Shown piece after piece: positions 30,520-37,889 of a stretch of DNA of 37,889 nt. The number at the start of each line of letters is the position of its first letter. Positions within the stretch are counted from its first letter, which is position 1. The stretch comes from Actinomycetes bacterium. GTDB lineage: Bacteria; Bacillota; Sulfobacillia; Sulfobacillales; JAIMBI01. Where the stretch lies: assembly GCA_023565505.1 (NCBI GenBank), contig JAIMBI010000029.1, positions 1 through 37,889 of the forward strand, in the 5' to 3' direction. The notes under the pieces are model-generated. The model was not told the DNA's origin. It was given only the letters and a program-made list of their open reading frames with translations, and did not search any database. A program made the position numbers and the translations under genes.

Positions 30520-32103
30520 GTGGAGATCATTCAGCATGGGCCACCCCTGTTCACGGTCGCGCCGGGTCCCCGGCTGGTGCTCGCCCCCGACGTCCGCCAC
30601 GTGACCGCCCACTCCGGCCGCGTGCGCCCGGGGAGCCTCTTCGTCGCCATCCCCGGCCACCGCACCGACGGGACGCGGTACGCGGCCGAGGCCCTGGCAC
30701 GGGGCGCGGTCGGCCTCGTCGGTCCCCGCGGCTTCCGGGCCCCGATCCCCCGGTGGGTGGAGACCTCCAACCCCCGCCTGCTGTACGGACACCTCGCCGC
30801 GGCCGTCGCCCCCGCGGTCCAAGATCGCCTCACCGTCGCCGCGGTGACCGGCACCAACGGCAAGACCACCGTGGTGGAGTGGGCCGCCCACCTGCTCCGG
30901 GCCGCCGGCATCCCCGCGGCCACGGTGGGAACGCTCACGGATCCTGCCCGCACCGGAGGGCTCACGACCCCCGCGGCCGAGGACCTCCACGCGCTGCTCG
31001 CCGACCAGGCCGCCGCGGGGACCCGCGTGGTGCTGGTGGAGGCCTCCTCGCACGCCCTCGCGCAGCACCGCCTCGCCGGCACCCGCATCGCCTGGGCGCT
31101 GGTCACCACCCTGGGCCGGGACCACCTCGACTACCACCGCGGGCTCGCGGCCTACTGGAGCGCCAAGCGGCGTCTGGTCAAGACGCCGTGCGACCCGTGG
31201 TTCGTCCGCCCCGAGACGGGCGTGCTCCTCCCCGGGGCGCCGCACCTCCCCGAGACCCCCGACGCGGGCCTGGCCGACCGGGCCGTGTGGGACACGTTCG
31301 CGCGGCACGCGGCCGTCCCCGTGCTCCGCTACGGCGGCCCCGACGGGTACGCCGCCGTGCGGGCGCGGGGGACGCGCCGGCGCGGCCTGGTCGCCCAGGT
31401 CACCCTCGGTCCGCACCGGGCCACCATGCCCCTGCCGCTCGGGGACGATACCCTCGTTCCCTGTCTCGAGGCGGCCCTGGCGCTGGCCCGGGCGCTCGGG
31501 GCGGACGAGCGCGCCCTGCTCGCCGCGCTGCCGTCCCTGCCCCCCGTGCCGGGCCGCCAGGAGTGGTACCGCCTGCCCGGCGGGCCCTACCTCCTCGTGG
31601 ACTACGCCCACAACCCCGAGGCGCTCGAGCACGTCCTCCGCGCCGTCCGCCGCACCCTGCCCGGGGCCCGGGTCACCGCGGTCTTCGGCGGCCGCGGCCG
31701 GCGCGACCGGGGCAAGCTCGCCGCCATGGGGCACGTGGCGGCCCGGTGGGCCCACGACCTCGTCGCCACCGCCGACAGCCCCTACGACGAAGACCCCGCG
31801 GAGCTGGCCGACGCCATTCTCGCCGGCACCCACGCCGCCGGGCTGTCGGGGCGGTACGTCCCCGAGCGGTTCACGGCCATCCTGGCCGCGGCGTGGGCGG
31901 CCGGGCCGGGCGACGTGGTGGTGGTGACCGGCCGCGGCCACGAGACGGTCCAATGGGGACGGGACGGCCCGCGGGTGATCGGCAGCGACGGGGAGTGGAT
32001 CCGGCGGGTGCTGGGGGCGGAACGCGTCCGCTTCCCCGGCGAGGCCCGGTCCCCCGCGCCGTCGGCGACCGTCCGCTCCTCCGGCGGCCGGCGGCGCCGC
32101 TGA
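30520..32103 (+). CDS. MurE-like Mur ligase without the DNPR amino-acid-selecting motif
   Basis: A 527-residue protein from GTG 30520 (AAAGAGGCGAGG upstream), with all three Mur ligase domains. ATP site: TVAAVTGTNGKTTVVEWAAH (Lys115). UDP-sugar region: GGLTTPAAEDLH. Central domain: VEASSHALAQHRLAG and LGRDHLDYHRGLAAYWSAK, where Lys216 should be carbamylated. C-terminal domain: YLLVDYAHNPEALEHVL, AVFGGRGRRDRGKLAAM and VVTGRGHETVQW. MurE adds the third amino acid of the peptidoglycan stem, and its DNPR motif selects meso-diaminopimelate. Here the matching site reads TADSPYDEDP (Asp419-Tyr422). The gene stands alone, outside a division/cell-wall cluster, and has an arginine-rich tail. It may add a different amino acid or act on another substrate. 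Confidence 0.8.
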   Translation: MEIIQHGPPLFTVAPGPRLVLAPDVRHVTAHSGRVRPGSLFVAIPGHRTDGTRYAAEALARGAVGLVGPRGFRAPIPRWVETSNPRLLYGHLAAAVAPAVQDRLTVAAVTGTNGKTTVVEWAAHLLRAAGIPAATVGTLTDPARTGGLTTPAAEDLHALLADQAAAGTRVVLVEASSHALAQHRLAGTRIAWALVTTLGRDHLDYHRGLAAYWSAKRRLVKTPCDPWFVRPETGVLLPGAPHLPETPDAGLADRAVWDTFARHAAVPVLRYGGPDGYAAVRARGTRRRGLVAQVTLGPHRATMPLPLGDDTLVPCLEAALALARALGADERALLAALPSLPPVPGRQEWYRLPGGPYLLVDYAHNPEALEHVLRAVRRTLPGARVTAVFGGRGRRDRGKLAAMGHVAARWAHDLVATADSPYDEDPAELADAILAGTHAAGLSGRYVPERFTAILAAAWAAGPGDVVVVTGRGHETVQWGRDGPRVIGSDGEWIRRVLGAERVRFPGEARSPAPSATVRSSGGRRRR

Positions 32104-32289
32104 GCGCCGCCGGCGGGCGACGGCCGTCCGCCCGACCCGGCGGCCGCTCTTTTCCGTCCCCGGCAGGGAAGACGCCCGACCCGCGCGAATTCTCCGTCAT
32201 CCGTCGCGGGAAGGTCCGGGAAGCGTCCCGCGCGGCGGCGGCCCCGCGGCCGCGGCCGCGGCCGCGCCGGGCGGAAAGGAGCGCACCTC
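32104..32289. other. Spacer with a CGGCCG-type tandem run
   Basis: Between the MurE-like and cyclase genes. It includes GCGGCCGCGGCCGCGGCCGC near 32248-32267, a self-complementary tandem run directly before the GGAAAGGAG of the next gene. It could form hairpins. No gene is seen. Confidence 0.4.
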
Positions 32290-33069
32290 ATGCCTCGACT
32301 GGTCGATCTGAGCGTACCCGTCATGGATCAGGCGGAATTCGAACCCTGGAAGCCGACCATCCGCTACCTCACCCACGAGGGGGAAGGCCTCGCGTGGGTG
32401 AAGGCCGAATTCGGCGTGGAGGAGGCGGACCTCGTCTGGTCCGACGGCAAGGGCGCCGCCTTCGAGGAAGTCCATCTCATCACCCACACCGGGACGCACA
32501 TCGATGCCCCCTGGCATTACGGCCCGCTGTCCGAGGGCCGGCCCGCCCGGACGGTCGACCAGTGCCCCCTGGAGTGGTTCTACGGCGACGGCGTGGTGCT
32601 CGACGTCCGGCACCGGAAGCCGGGCGAGCTCATCACCGTGGAGGACCTCGAGGCGGCGCTGGCGCGCATCCCGTATCGCCTCAAGCCCTACGACATCGTC
32701 CTGATCCAGACCGGGTGCGACCGGTGGGAGTCGGGGCGGGCGTACTTCCGCCAGCCCGGGATGAGCCGGGAGTCGACCCTGTGGCTGGTGGAGCAGGGCA
32801 TCAAGGTCATCGGGATCGACGCCTACGGCTTCGACCTCCCCTTCGAGGACATGCGCGAGACGTTCCGCCGCACCCGCGACGGGCGCATCGTGTGGCAGGC
32901 CCACTTCGCGGGGATCACGCGGGAGTACTGCCAGATCGAGAAGCTGGCCAACCTCGATCAGATCGGGCGGGCGGTCGGCTTCAAGGTGGCCTGCTTCCCG
33001 GTCAAGGTGGTCGGCGCGAGCGGCGCCTGGTGCCGTGCCGTCGCCCTGGTGGAGGACGAAGAAGCCTAA
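32290..33069 (+). CDS. Cyclase-family metal-dependent hydrolase (KynB / isatin-hydrolase-like)
   Basis: A 259-residue protein from ATG 32290 with GGAAAGGAG nine bases upstream. The family signature is clear: an N-terminal RLVDLSVPVMDQAEFEPW, the metal motif LITHTGTHIDAPWHYGPL (H-x-G-T-H-x-D-x-P-x-H), then DIVLIQTGCDRWESGRAY and VIGIDAYGFDLPFED. PF04199 enzymes bind Mn or Zn and hydrolyse cyclic or N-formyl amides: KynB opens N-formylkynurenine and isatin hydrolase opens isatin. The FAH-family gene begins 61 bases later, and an amidase/permease pair faces them. This one probably opens a ring or amide in the same pathway. The substrate cannot be read from the sequence. Confidence 0.85.
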   Translation: MPRLVDLSVPVMDQAEFEPWKPTIRYLTHEGEGLAWVKAEFGVEEADLVWSDGKGAAFEEVHLITHTGTHIDAPWHYGPLSEGRPARTVDQCPLEWFYGDGVVLDVRHRKPGELITVEDLEAALARIPYRLKPYDIVLIQTGCDRWESGRAYFRQPGMSRESTLWLVEQGIKVIGIDAYGFDLPFEDMRETFRRTRDGRIVWQAHFAGITREYCQIEKLANLDQIGRAVGFKVACFPVKVVGASGAWCRAVALVEDEEA

Positions 33070-33130
33070 GCCGGTGCCAGACCGATCGGGCGGGGGACCG
33101 GCCCCGCCGGCATGTAAGGGAGGACTGCGC

Positions 33131-34102
33131 GTGAAGCTGGTCACGTTCGAGGTGTCCACGGTCGTCGGTCCCATCCGGCGCGTGGGCGTATGGGAGGACG
33201 ACACCGTCGTCGACGCCAACCTGGCGGTGGCCGAACATCTCCTGGCGCGCGGGTTTCCCGCGGACCCCTACCGGGAGGCCGACCACCTCGCGCCGAGCGC
33301 GATGATCCCGTTCATCGAACAGGGCGACCGCGCCCTCGACGCGGTCCGGGCGGCGCTCGAGTTCCTCCGCCGGGAGGGGCTGAGCCGCGGCCGGCGGGGC
33401 GAGGTGCTGGTGCACCGCCGCGACGCCGTGCGCCTGTGCGCGCCCATCCCCCGGCCGCGCCGGATCCACGACTTCATGGTCGTGGAGGAACACGTGTCGA
33501 ACGCCCTCAAACAGGTCCCGCCCGAGTGGTACAATATGCCGGTGTGCTACAAGGGGAACCCGGACGCCGTCATCGGCCCGGACGACGTCGTCCGCTGGCC
33601 CCGCTACACGGCCAAGCTGGACTACGAGCTGGAGCTGTGCGCGGTGATCGGGCGGGCCGGCCGGGACGTCCGCGAGGCGGAGGCCGAGGCGTACATCTAC
33701 GGCTACTCCATCTTCAACGACTTCTCGGCCCGCGACATCCAGATGCGGGAGATGTCGGTGGGGCTCGGCCCCTTCAAGGGCAAGGACTTCGCCACCGCCA
33801 TCGGGCCGTGCCTGGTCACCCGCGACGCGTTCGACCCGTCCGAGGCGGTGGTGGTGGCCCGGGTCAACGGCGAGGAGTGGTCGCGGGGCACGGTCGGCGC
33901 CATGCGCTTCGGCTTCCCGGCGATCGTGGCGTACCTGTCCGACGAGGAGGACATCTTTCCCGGCGACGTGCTGGGCAGCGGCACCGTGGGGCGCGGCTGC
34001 GGCCTGGAGCTGGACCGCTGGATCCAGCCCGGCGACCGGGTCGAACTGGAGGCGACGGGCATCGGGGTCCTGGCCAACCGCATCGGGCCGCGCGAACCCT
34101 GA
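33131..34102 (+). CDS. Fumarylacetoacetate hydrolase (FAH) family protein
   Basis: A 323-residue protein from GTG 33131 with GGGAGGA seven bases upstream. The N-terminal domain of about 100 residues starts KLVTFEVSTVVGPIRRVGVW. The catalytic domain has RIHDFMVVEEHVSNAL, KGNPDAVIGPDDVVRWP, KLDYELELCAVIGRAGRDV (acidic metal ligands), YGYSIFNDFSARDIQMREM, and GKDFATAIGPCLVTRD. FAH-family members are metal-dependent C-C hydrolases, decarboxylases or isomerases acting on 2-oxo or 1,3-dioxo acids. Its partner gene is the cyclase-family hydrolase upstream. It ends about 100 bases from the convergent amiE. Confidence 0.85.
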   Translation: MKLVTFEVSTVVGPIRRVGVWEDDTVVDANLAVAEHLLARGFPADPYREADHLAPSAMIPFIEQGDRALDAVRAALEFLRREGLSRGRRGEVLVHRRDAVRLCAPIPRPRRIHDFMVVEEHVSNALKQVPPEWYNMPVCYKGNPDAVIGPDDVVRWPRYTAKLDYELELCAVIGRAGRDVREAEAEAYIYGYSIFNDFSARDIQMREMSVGLGPFKGKDFATAIGPCLVTRDAFDPSEAVVVARVNGEEWSRGTVGAMRFGFPAIVAYLSDEEDIFPGDVLGSGTVGRGCGLELDRWIQPGDRVELEATGIGVLANRIGPREP

Positions 34103-34204
34103 CGCCCCGCGGCGAGGCGGTCGGGGTGCCGGCCCGCCCGCGCGGCGGCGCCCGCCGGACCGTCCCGACGGGCGCGCCGCGTCGCGGTGCGGCCGGGCCG
34201 GGCG

Positions 34205-35188
34205 TCAGCCGCCGACGACCGCCGCGGTCCCGACGGGCGCCGGATGCGTCAGCGCCTCGGTCAGCGCCCGCGCCCGTTCCGGATCCTCGACCCAAAGCCG
34301 GTAGAACTCGTACGGGCAGGAGGCCTCGCCGGCGGGCCCCAAGGCCGTGTAGCCCCGGTGGGCGAGGTTGTAGAGGTGGTTCTCCGCCGTCCAGTGCCGG
34401 CGCGCGTCGCGAAGCGCGCTCAGGGACAACAGCGCGTACTGGACCTCGCCCGGGGTCTCCCCGCACTCGGCGAGCAGCGTCCCGTCGAAGTTCACGATGC
34501 AGGAGTGCCCAAAGTACGAGTAGACCAGGTCACGGCCGGCCATGTTGGCCACGGCGAAGTAGCACAGGTTCTCCCAGGCCCGCACCTGGGCAATCATCCG
34601 CTGCTGCTCGCGCGTCGGGTGCATGTACCCCTGGATGCGGACGACCAGCTCCGCCCCCTTCATCACCGTGTCCCGCACGATCTCGGGATAGTTCCCGTCG
34701 TAGCAGATCGTGGCGCCGATCTTGATCCCCTTGGGCCCCGTGGCCACCTTGGTCTCCCGGCCCGGATACCACGGCTCCATCGGCACCCACGGGTTGATCT
34801 TGTGGTATTTCAGGACGATGTCCCCGTGGTCGTCGACGAGGATCAGCGTGTTGTAGGGATTGCCCCCGGACGGGTTGTGCTCCCCGGTGATCGAGAACAC
34901 CCCGTAGACGCCGTTTTTCCGGCAGGCCGCGGCGAGGATCTCGGTCTCGGGACCGGGCACCGTGGTCGTCAGGTCCGCCCACTTGCGGGGATGGAATCCC
35001 TGCAGGCTGTACTCCGGGAAGATGATGAGGTCCAAGCCGGGGTAGCCGTGCTTCACCCCGTCGACGTAGGCGGCGATCCGCTCCGCGTTCCGCAACACGT
35101 CCTCACGGGTTTCCAACACCGGCACGGGGTAGTTCACGACGGCGACGCCCACGGTATCCGGGCTCGACGCAATGGTTCCAACCGGCAT
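34205..35188 (-). CDS. amiE: Aliphatic amidase
   Basis: A 327-residue nitrilase-superfamily enzyme from ATG 35188. It matches my memory of Pseudomonas AmiE along its length: DTVGVAVVNYPVPVLETRED, IIFPEYSLQGFHPRKW with Glu59, VLKYHKINPWVPMEPWYPG with Lys130 and the second glutamate, IKIGATICYDGNYPEIVRD with the nucleophile Cys162, YSYFGHSCIVNFDGTLLAEC, and SCPYEFYRLWVEDPERA. AmiE hydrolyses short aliphatic amides such as acetamide to the acid and ammonia. AmiF (formamidase) is the close alternative, but the N- and C-termini here follow AmiE. The permease gene lies 78 bases upstream in the same direction, so the pair forms an operon for amide or nitrogen uptake. Confidence 0.85.
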   Translation of the reverse strand: MPVGTIASSPDTVGVAVVNYPVPVLETREDVLRNAERIAAYVDGVKHGYPGLDLIIFPEYSLQGFHPRKWADLTTTVPGPETEILAAACRKNGVYGVFSITGEHNPSGGNPYNTLILVDDHGDIVLKYHKINPWVPMEPWYPGRETKVATGPKGIKIGATICYDGNYPEIVRDTVMKGAELVVRIQGYMHPTREQQRMIAQVRAWENLCYFAVANMAGRDLVYSYFGHSCIVNFDGTLLAECGETPGEVQYALLSLSALRDARRHWTAENHLYNLAHRGYTALGPAGEASCPYEFYRLWVEDPERARALTEALTHPAPVGTAAVVGG

Positions 35189-35266
35189 GCGCCTTCACAC
35201 CCTTTCCAATCTGATTTGCTGATGTCGAACGGAAACCCCCAGGGAGGCGGGGCGGTCCCGCCGGGT

Positions 35267-36925
35267 TCAGACCGACAGGACCTGCTCCCGCTGGGCGCCC
35301 GCCTTCTTGCACACGTCGTGGCAGGCGGCCTCCAGGCTGCAGCAGAGCGAACAGATGCTGCCGCCGTGGAAGGGACAGTGGCTGATGTCCGCCGTCTCGT
35401 AGTCGAAACCGCACGTCACGCAGGCGTGGGTCTCGCTGCCGCCGGGTTCCACCGCCGTCATGTCGGCCCGCGCGATGTAGTACCGTCCCCGGGTCAGGAT
35501 GGCGATGAGCGGCGCCAGCACGAACGCGAGGATCAGGGAGATGAACGGCGAGAACGCCTGCGCCAAGGGCCCGAAGGCCCCGAAGAACGCCAGGATGGAG
35601 ACGGCGGACGCGATGATCATGGAGCCGAAGCCCACGGGGTTGAAGTTGTACAGGTGCGCCCGCTTGAACTCGATGTAGGACGGGCTGATCCCGAGGAGAC
35701 CCTTGTTGACCACCAGGTCCGAGACCACCGCCCCGATCCAGGCCACGGCGACGTTGCTGTAGAATCCGAGGACGGTGTTGAGGAACCCGAACACGCCGGC
35801 CTCCATGAGCGCCAGGGCGATGCCGACGTTGAGGAACAGCCACACGACGCGGCCCGGGTGCGTGTGGAACAGGCGGGAGAAGAAGTTGGACCACGACAGC
35901 GACCCGGAGTAGGCGTTGGTCACGTTGATCTTCACTTGCGACAGGACGACGAAGAACGTGGCCAGCGTCAAGGCGAGCGCGGGGTTGGCGATCAGGTTCC
36001 GGTAGGCCAGGTCCACCATCCGGATCGGTTCGCCGGCATGCGCCAGGCCCACCGCCGGGGTGATGTAGGCCGCCAGGAACGACCCGCCCAGCTGCTTGAT
36101 CGTCCCCAGGATGACCCAACCGGGACCGGCCAGCAGGACCGCCCACCACCAGCGCCGCCGGTTCTCCCGGCCCAGGTTGGGCATGAACCGCAGGTAGTCC
36201 GCCTGCTCGCCGATTTGGGCGATCAGGGAGAGCACCACGCCGGCGGCGGATCCGAACAACAGCGGGGAGAAGTGGGGCCCGCTGGGCGAAGCCCCCCCGA
36301 AGTGGGCCCACGCGGACAAGGCGCCCGGGTCGCGGACCAGGACGGCGACGAACGGCAGCACCATCATGGCCAGCCAGACCGGTTGCGTCCAGGCCTGCAG
36401 CTTGGTGAGGAAGGTCATCCCGTACACCACCAGCGGAATGATCCCCAAGGCCGCCACCAGGTACGCCGCCCACAACGGCAGGCCGAAGTACAGGTTCAAC
36501 GCCTGCGCCATCACGGAGCCTTCCAGAGAGAAGTAAATGAACGTGAACGACGCGTAGATCAGAGACGTGAGCGTCGAGCCGAGGTAGCCGAACCCGGCGC
36601 CCCGGGTGAGCAGGTCCATGTCGATGTTGTACCGGGCCGAATAGTAGGCGATGGGCACGCCGGTGAGGAAGATCACGGCCATGGCGACCAGGATGGCCCA
36701 GACGGCATTGCTGAAGCCGAACGCCAGGGTGATGGACCCGCCGATGGCGAAGTCGGCGAGGTAGGCGATGCCGCCCAGCGCCGCGCCGGCCACCGCGACC
36801 TCGCTCCAGCGGCGGAACGAACGGGGCGCGTACCGCAACGCGTAGTCCTCGATGACGGGGTTGTTGACCCAGGCATTGAACGTACGCCGCCGGTGCGTTC
36901 GCGGCGACGGTTCCTGCATCTTCAT
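35267..36925 (-). CDS. NCS1-family permease with a cysteine-rich C-terminal extension
   Basis: A 552-residue transporter. ATG 36925 is preferred: GAAGGAG lies 11 bases ahead, while a GTG at 36937 overlaps that ribosome binding site. TTG 36931 is also possible. Twelve hydrophobic segments follow NNPVIEDYALRYAPRSFRRW, the usual NCS1 (purine/cytosine/hydantoin/allantoin) N-terminus. Inner features include GAGFGYLGSTLTSLIY, LIAQIGEQADYLRFMPN and SQVKINVTNAYSGSLSWSNF. After the last helix comes an unusual 65-residue tail with CVTCGFDYETADISHCPFHG and SICSLCCSLEAACHDVCKK, nine cysteines suited to metal binding. It probably imports a small nitrogen compound with Na or H ions for AmiE and the facing hydrolases. 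Confidence 0.85.
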   Translation of the reverse strand: MKMQEPSPRTHRRRTFNAWVNNPVIEDYALRYAPRSFRRWSEVAVAGAALGGIAYLADFAIGGSITLAFGFSNAVWAILVAMAVIFLTGVPIAYYSARYNIDMDLLTRGAGFGYLGSTLTSLIYASFTFIYFSLEGSVMAQALNLYFGLPLWAAYLVAALGIIPLVVYGMTFLTKLQAWTQPVWLAMMVLPFVAVLVRDPGALSAWAHFGGASPSGPHFSPLLFGSAAGVVLSLIAQIGEQADYLRFMPNLGRENRRRWWWAVLLAGPGWVILGTIKQLGGSFLAAYITPAVGLAHAGEPIRMVDLAYRNLIANPALALTLATFFVVLSQVKINVTNAYSGSLSWSNFFSRLFHTHPGRVVWLFLNVGIALALMEAGVFGFLNTVLGFYSNVAVAWIGAVVSDLVVNKGLLGISPSYIEFKRAHLYNFNPVGFGSMIIASAVSILAFFGAFGPLAQAFSPFISLILAFVLAPLIAILTRGRYYIARADMTAVEPGGSETHACVTCGFDYETADISHCPFHGGSICSLCCSLEAACHDVCKKAGAQREQVLSV

Positions 36926-37421
36926 CCGCAACGCCACTCCTTCTTCTCAGCGCAATACCACGACCGTGCGGACGGACGATCTCGCTTGGCCGCAATCGGG
37001 GATGTCCGGCGGACAGGAAGGACGCCGGGAATCCGGCACAGAGATGTTAGCTAGTAGCTTGTGTGTGTCATGTTTGACCGTTGCTGCTGGCCCACTCTAA
37101 CATGGCCAAAACGGGTGCGTCAAGCGTCTAAAGGACGAAGGGTGCTCATGCGGCCACATCCGCCCTTCGTATGAAAGCTTCTCATCACGGAAACCTCTGC
37201 AGGCTCGGCCGCGCGGCCCGATCGCCAGGCTATGTGTGTCAGCTTTTTTCCGCTACGTGTCAGTTATGGTGGTCGGGGCCGGACCTCTTCGCCCCGCACC
37301 GGTCCCGATGGGTCCCGTTCGGCGGCCGTCTCCACCGGGTCCCGGCTCTCGGGCCAGCCCTCGCAGGCCCCCGCTCGCCGGGCGTCGGCCGACCCCGACG
37401 GAACGCGCCCGCGCCCGGCGC
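36926..37421. other. Upstream region of the permease; repeats, no gene
   Basis: This less GC-rich stretch holds ATGTTAG (37044-37050) facing CTAACAT (37097-37103), and GTGTCAG at 37236-37242 and again at 37257-37263, 21 bases apart, with GTGTCA also at 37065-37070. The first pair could flank the permease promoter. The GTGTCAG repeats resemble the tandem repeats at IS21-type ends. No coding frame is convincing. Confidence 0.4.
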
Positions 37422-37448
37422 AAAACGAAAAGCGCGCCTGCGGCGCGC
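37422..37448 (-). terminator. Intrinsic terminator pointing left, probably of codY
   Basis: On the minus strand GCGCGCC-GCA-GGCGCGC (37448-37432) is followed by TTTTCGTTTT (37431-37422), a strong stem with a T-rich tail. It lies about 300 bases after the codY stop, with no convincing gene in between. Confidence 0.7.
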
Positions 37449-37751
37449 CCTCGTCACGATCACAGGTGTCTCCGCCGTCCGCGACTCGTCCCGCCGGAGG
37501 TGCCTTCCCGGGCCTCCGTCGGCCGGAACCAAGGGGCCCTCCGGTCCCCCGCCAGGATGCAGTCGTCGCCGTGCCCTCGCAGACCGGGCCCGTCGCTTCC
37601 GCCGCCCCGAGGGACACCGGCAAGGGACGGGACCGTCCCCGCGGGGGCCGCGCACGGCGGATCCGGATTCGCTCCCTGCCGATCCCGGACGCCCGACCCG
37701 CGTCGTGCGCGGATCCGCCCGGGACGGCCGGCCATGCCCCGAGGGATGCCC
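37449..37751. other. About 300 bases between the codY stop and a terminator
   Basis: Overlapping open frames run on both strands but give arginine/proline/glycine-rich translations with no ribosome binding site and no known motif. It is read here as a long codY 3' untranslated region. A small leftward RNA or gene cannot be excluded. Confidence 0.35.
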
Positions 37752-37889
37752 TCAGATGCGCATCGTCGCCAGCATCGGCTTGAGCCGCGGGTTGAGCACG
37801 CGGATGCGGGTTCCCTTCATCCCCAGCGACCGCGTCTCCACCACCCCGGCGCTCTCGAGCTTGCGCAGCGCGTTGACGATGACCGAGCG
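37752..37889 (-). CDS. codY: CodY global regulator, C-terminal end (partial)
   Basis: The last 45 residues before TGA 37752-37754 read [20 protein letters not shown], then [13 protein letters not shown], then [12 protein letters not shown]. This is the recognition helix and wing of the CodY winged-helix domain (the family reads S-V-I-V-N-A-L-R-K-[LF][16 protein letters not shown]). The N-terminal GAF domain that senses branched-chain amino acids and GTP lies outside the window. CodY is restricted to Bacillota and represses nitrogen and amino-acid acquisition genes in rich conditions. The permease/amidase operon on the same strand is a plausible target, but no clear CodY box was found. Confidence 0.93.
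   Translation of the reverse strand, partial: RSVIVNALRKLESAGVVETRSLGMKGTRIRVLNPRLKPMLATMRI

Noticed and set aside
32290..34102. Kynurenine pathway of tryptophan breakdown (KynB)
   Set aside because: The cyclase-family enzyme alone does not show this. No tryptophan dioxygenase or kynureninase is in the window, and the FAH and AmiE partners do not belong to that pathway.
37260..37735. Overlapping open frames upstream of the partial codY on both strands
   Set aside because: There is no ribosome binding site, composition is low-complexity, and a strong leftward terminator lies inside the region.
1..37889. CRISPR arrays, rRNA or tRNA genes
   Set aside because: No regularly spaced direct repeats of CRISPR type and no rRNA or tRNA signatures were seen on either strand.

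Overview
The window is a piece of a very GC-rich, endospore-forming Bacillota chromosome, of the Thermaerobacter / Symbiobacterium / Caldinitratiruptor kind. That placement is an inference. It rests on a CodY C-terminus at the right edge, a NiaR (3H-domain) repressor, a CWB2 cell-wall-binding protein, a cysteine-rich coat-like protein, AGGAGG-type ribosome binding sites and frequent GTG/TTG starts.

Positions 1-5860 are a wreck of accessory DNA, less GC-rich than the rest. From left to right they hold: the 5' part of an IS21-family istA with an in-frame stop, ending in the element's terminal repeats near 566; a tyrosine-recombinase fragment cut by that insertion; an unidentified fragment; a VirB4/TraC-like conjugation ATPase fragment; and a secreted Ig-like surface protein gene split into a proximal piece (about 4000-5011) and a decayed distal piece (about 1621-2232). 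Two toxin-antitoxin modules lie between the two pieces: a MazE-like/PemK pair and HicBA. Both toxins look disabled, one by a nonsense codon and one by loss of the catalytic histidine, while the antitoxin frames are open. About 0.85 kb without a recognisable gene follows.

Positions 5865-28213 look like settled chromosome. They carry an MFS transporter; a CWB2 surface protein and a glycosidase-like protein; an aldehyde dehydrogenase that overlaps a FUSC-type membrane protein tail to tail; a DUF402 protein; an HpcH/HpaI aldolase whose stop codon interlocks with that of a metallo-beta-lactamase-fold hydrolase; a CAP-domain protein; a cysteine-rich coat-like protein; an alpha/beta-hydrolase fold protein without its nucleophilic serine; a 52-residue peptide with 17 cysteines; an SPW membrane protein; a polysaccharide deacetylase; NiaR; a PHB-depolymerase-like esterase; an MtnE-like aminotransferase; an M61 peptidase; an EcsC-family protein; and a DHA2 drug exporter.

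Positions 28369-37889 hold an OmpR/histidine-kinase pair, divergent from a stand-alone MurE-like ligase across a promoter region rich in palindromes. Next come two facing gene pairs that look like one catabolic module: cyclase-family hydrolase and fumarylacetoacetate-hydrolase family protein (+), and NCS1 permease and aliphatic amidase AmiE (-). A plausible reading is uptake of a small nitrogen compound, hydrolytic ring or amide opening, and release of ammonia. The last 138 bases encode the C-terminal DNA-binding end of CodY.

The most noteworthy items are the metallothionein-like 17-cysteine peptide (18917-19075), the disabled toxins lying between the halves of a surface-protein gene, the hydrolase without a nucleophile, the MurE paralogue without the DNPR motif, and the NCS1/AmiE/cyclase/FAH cluster.
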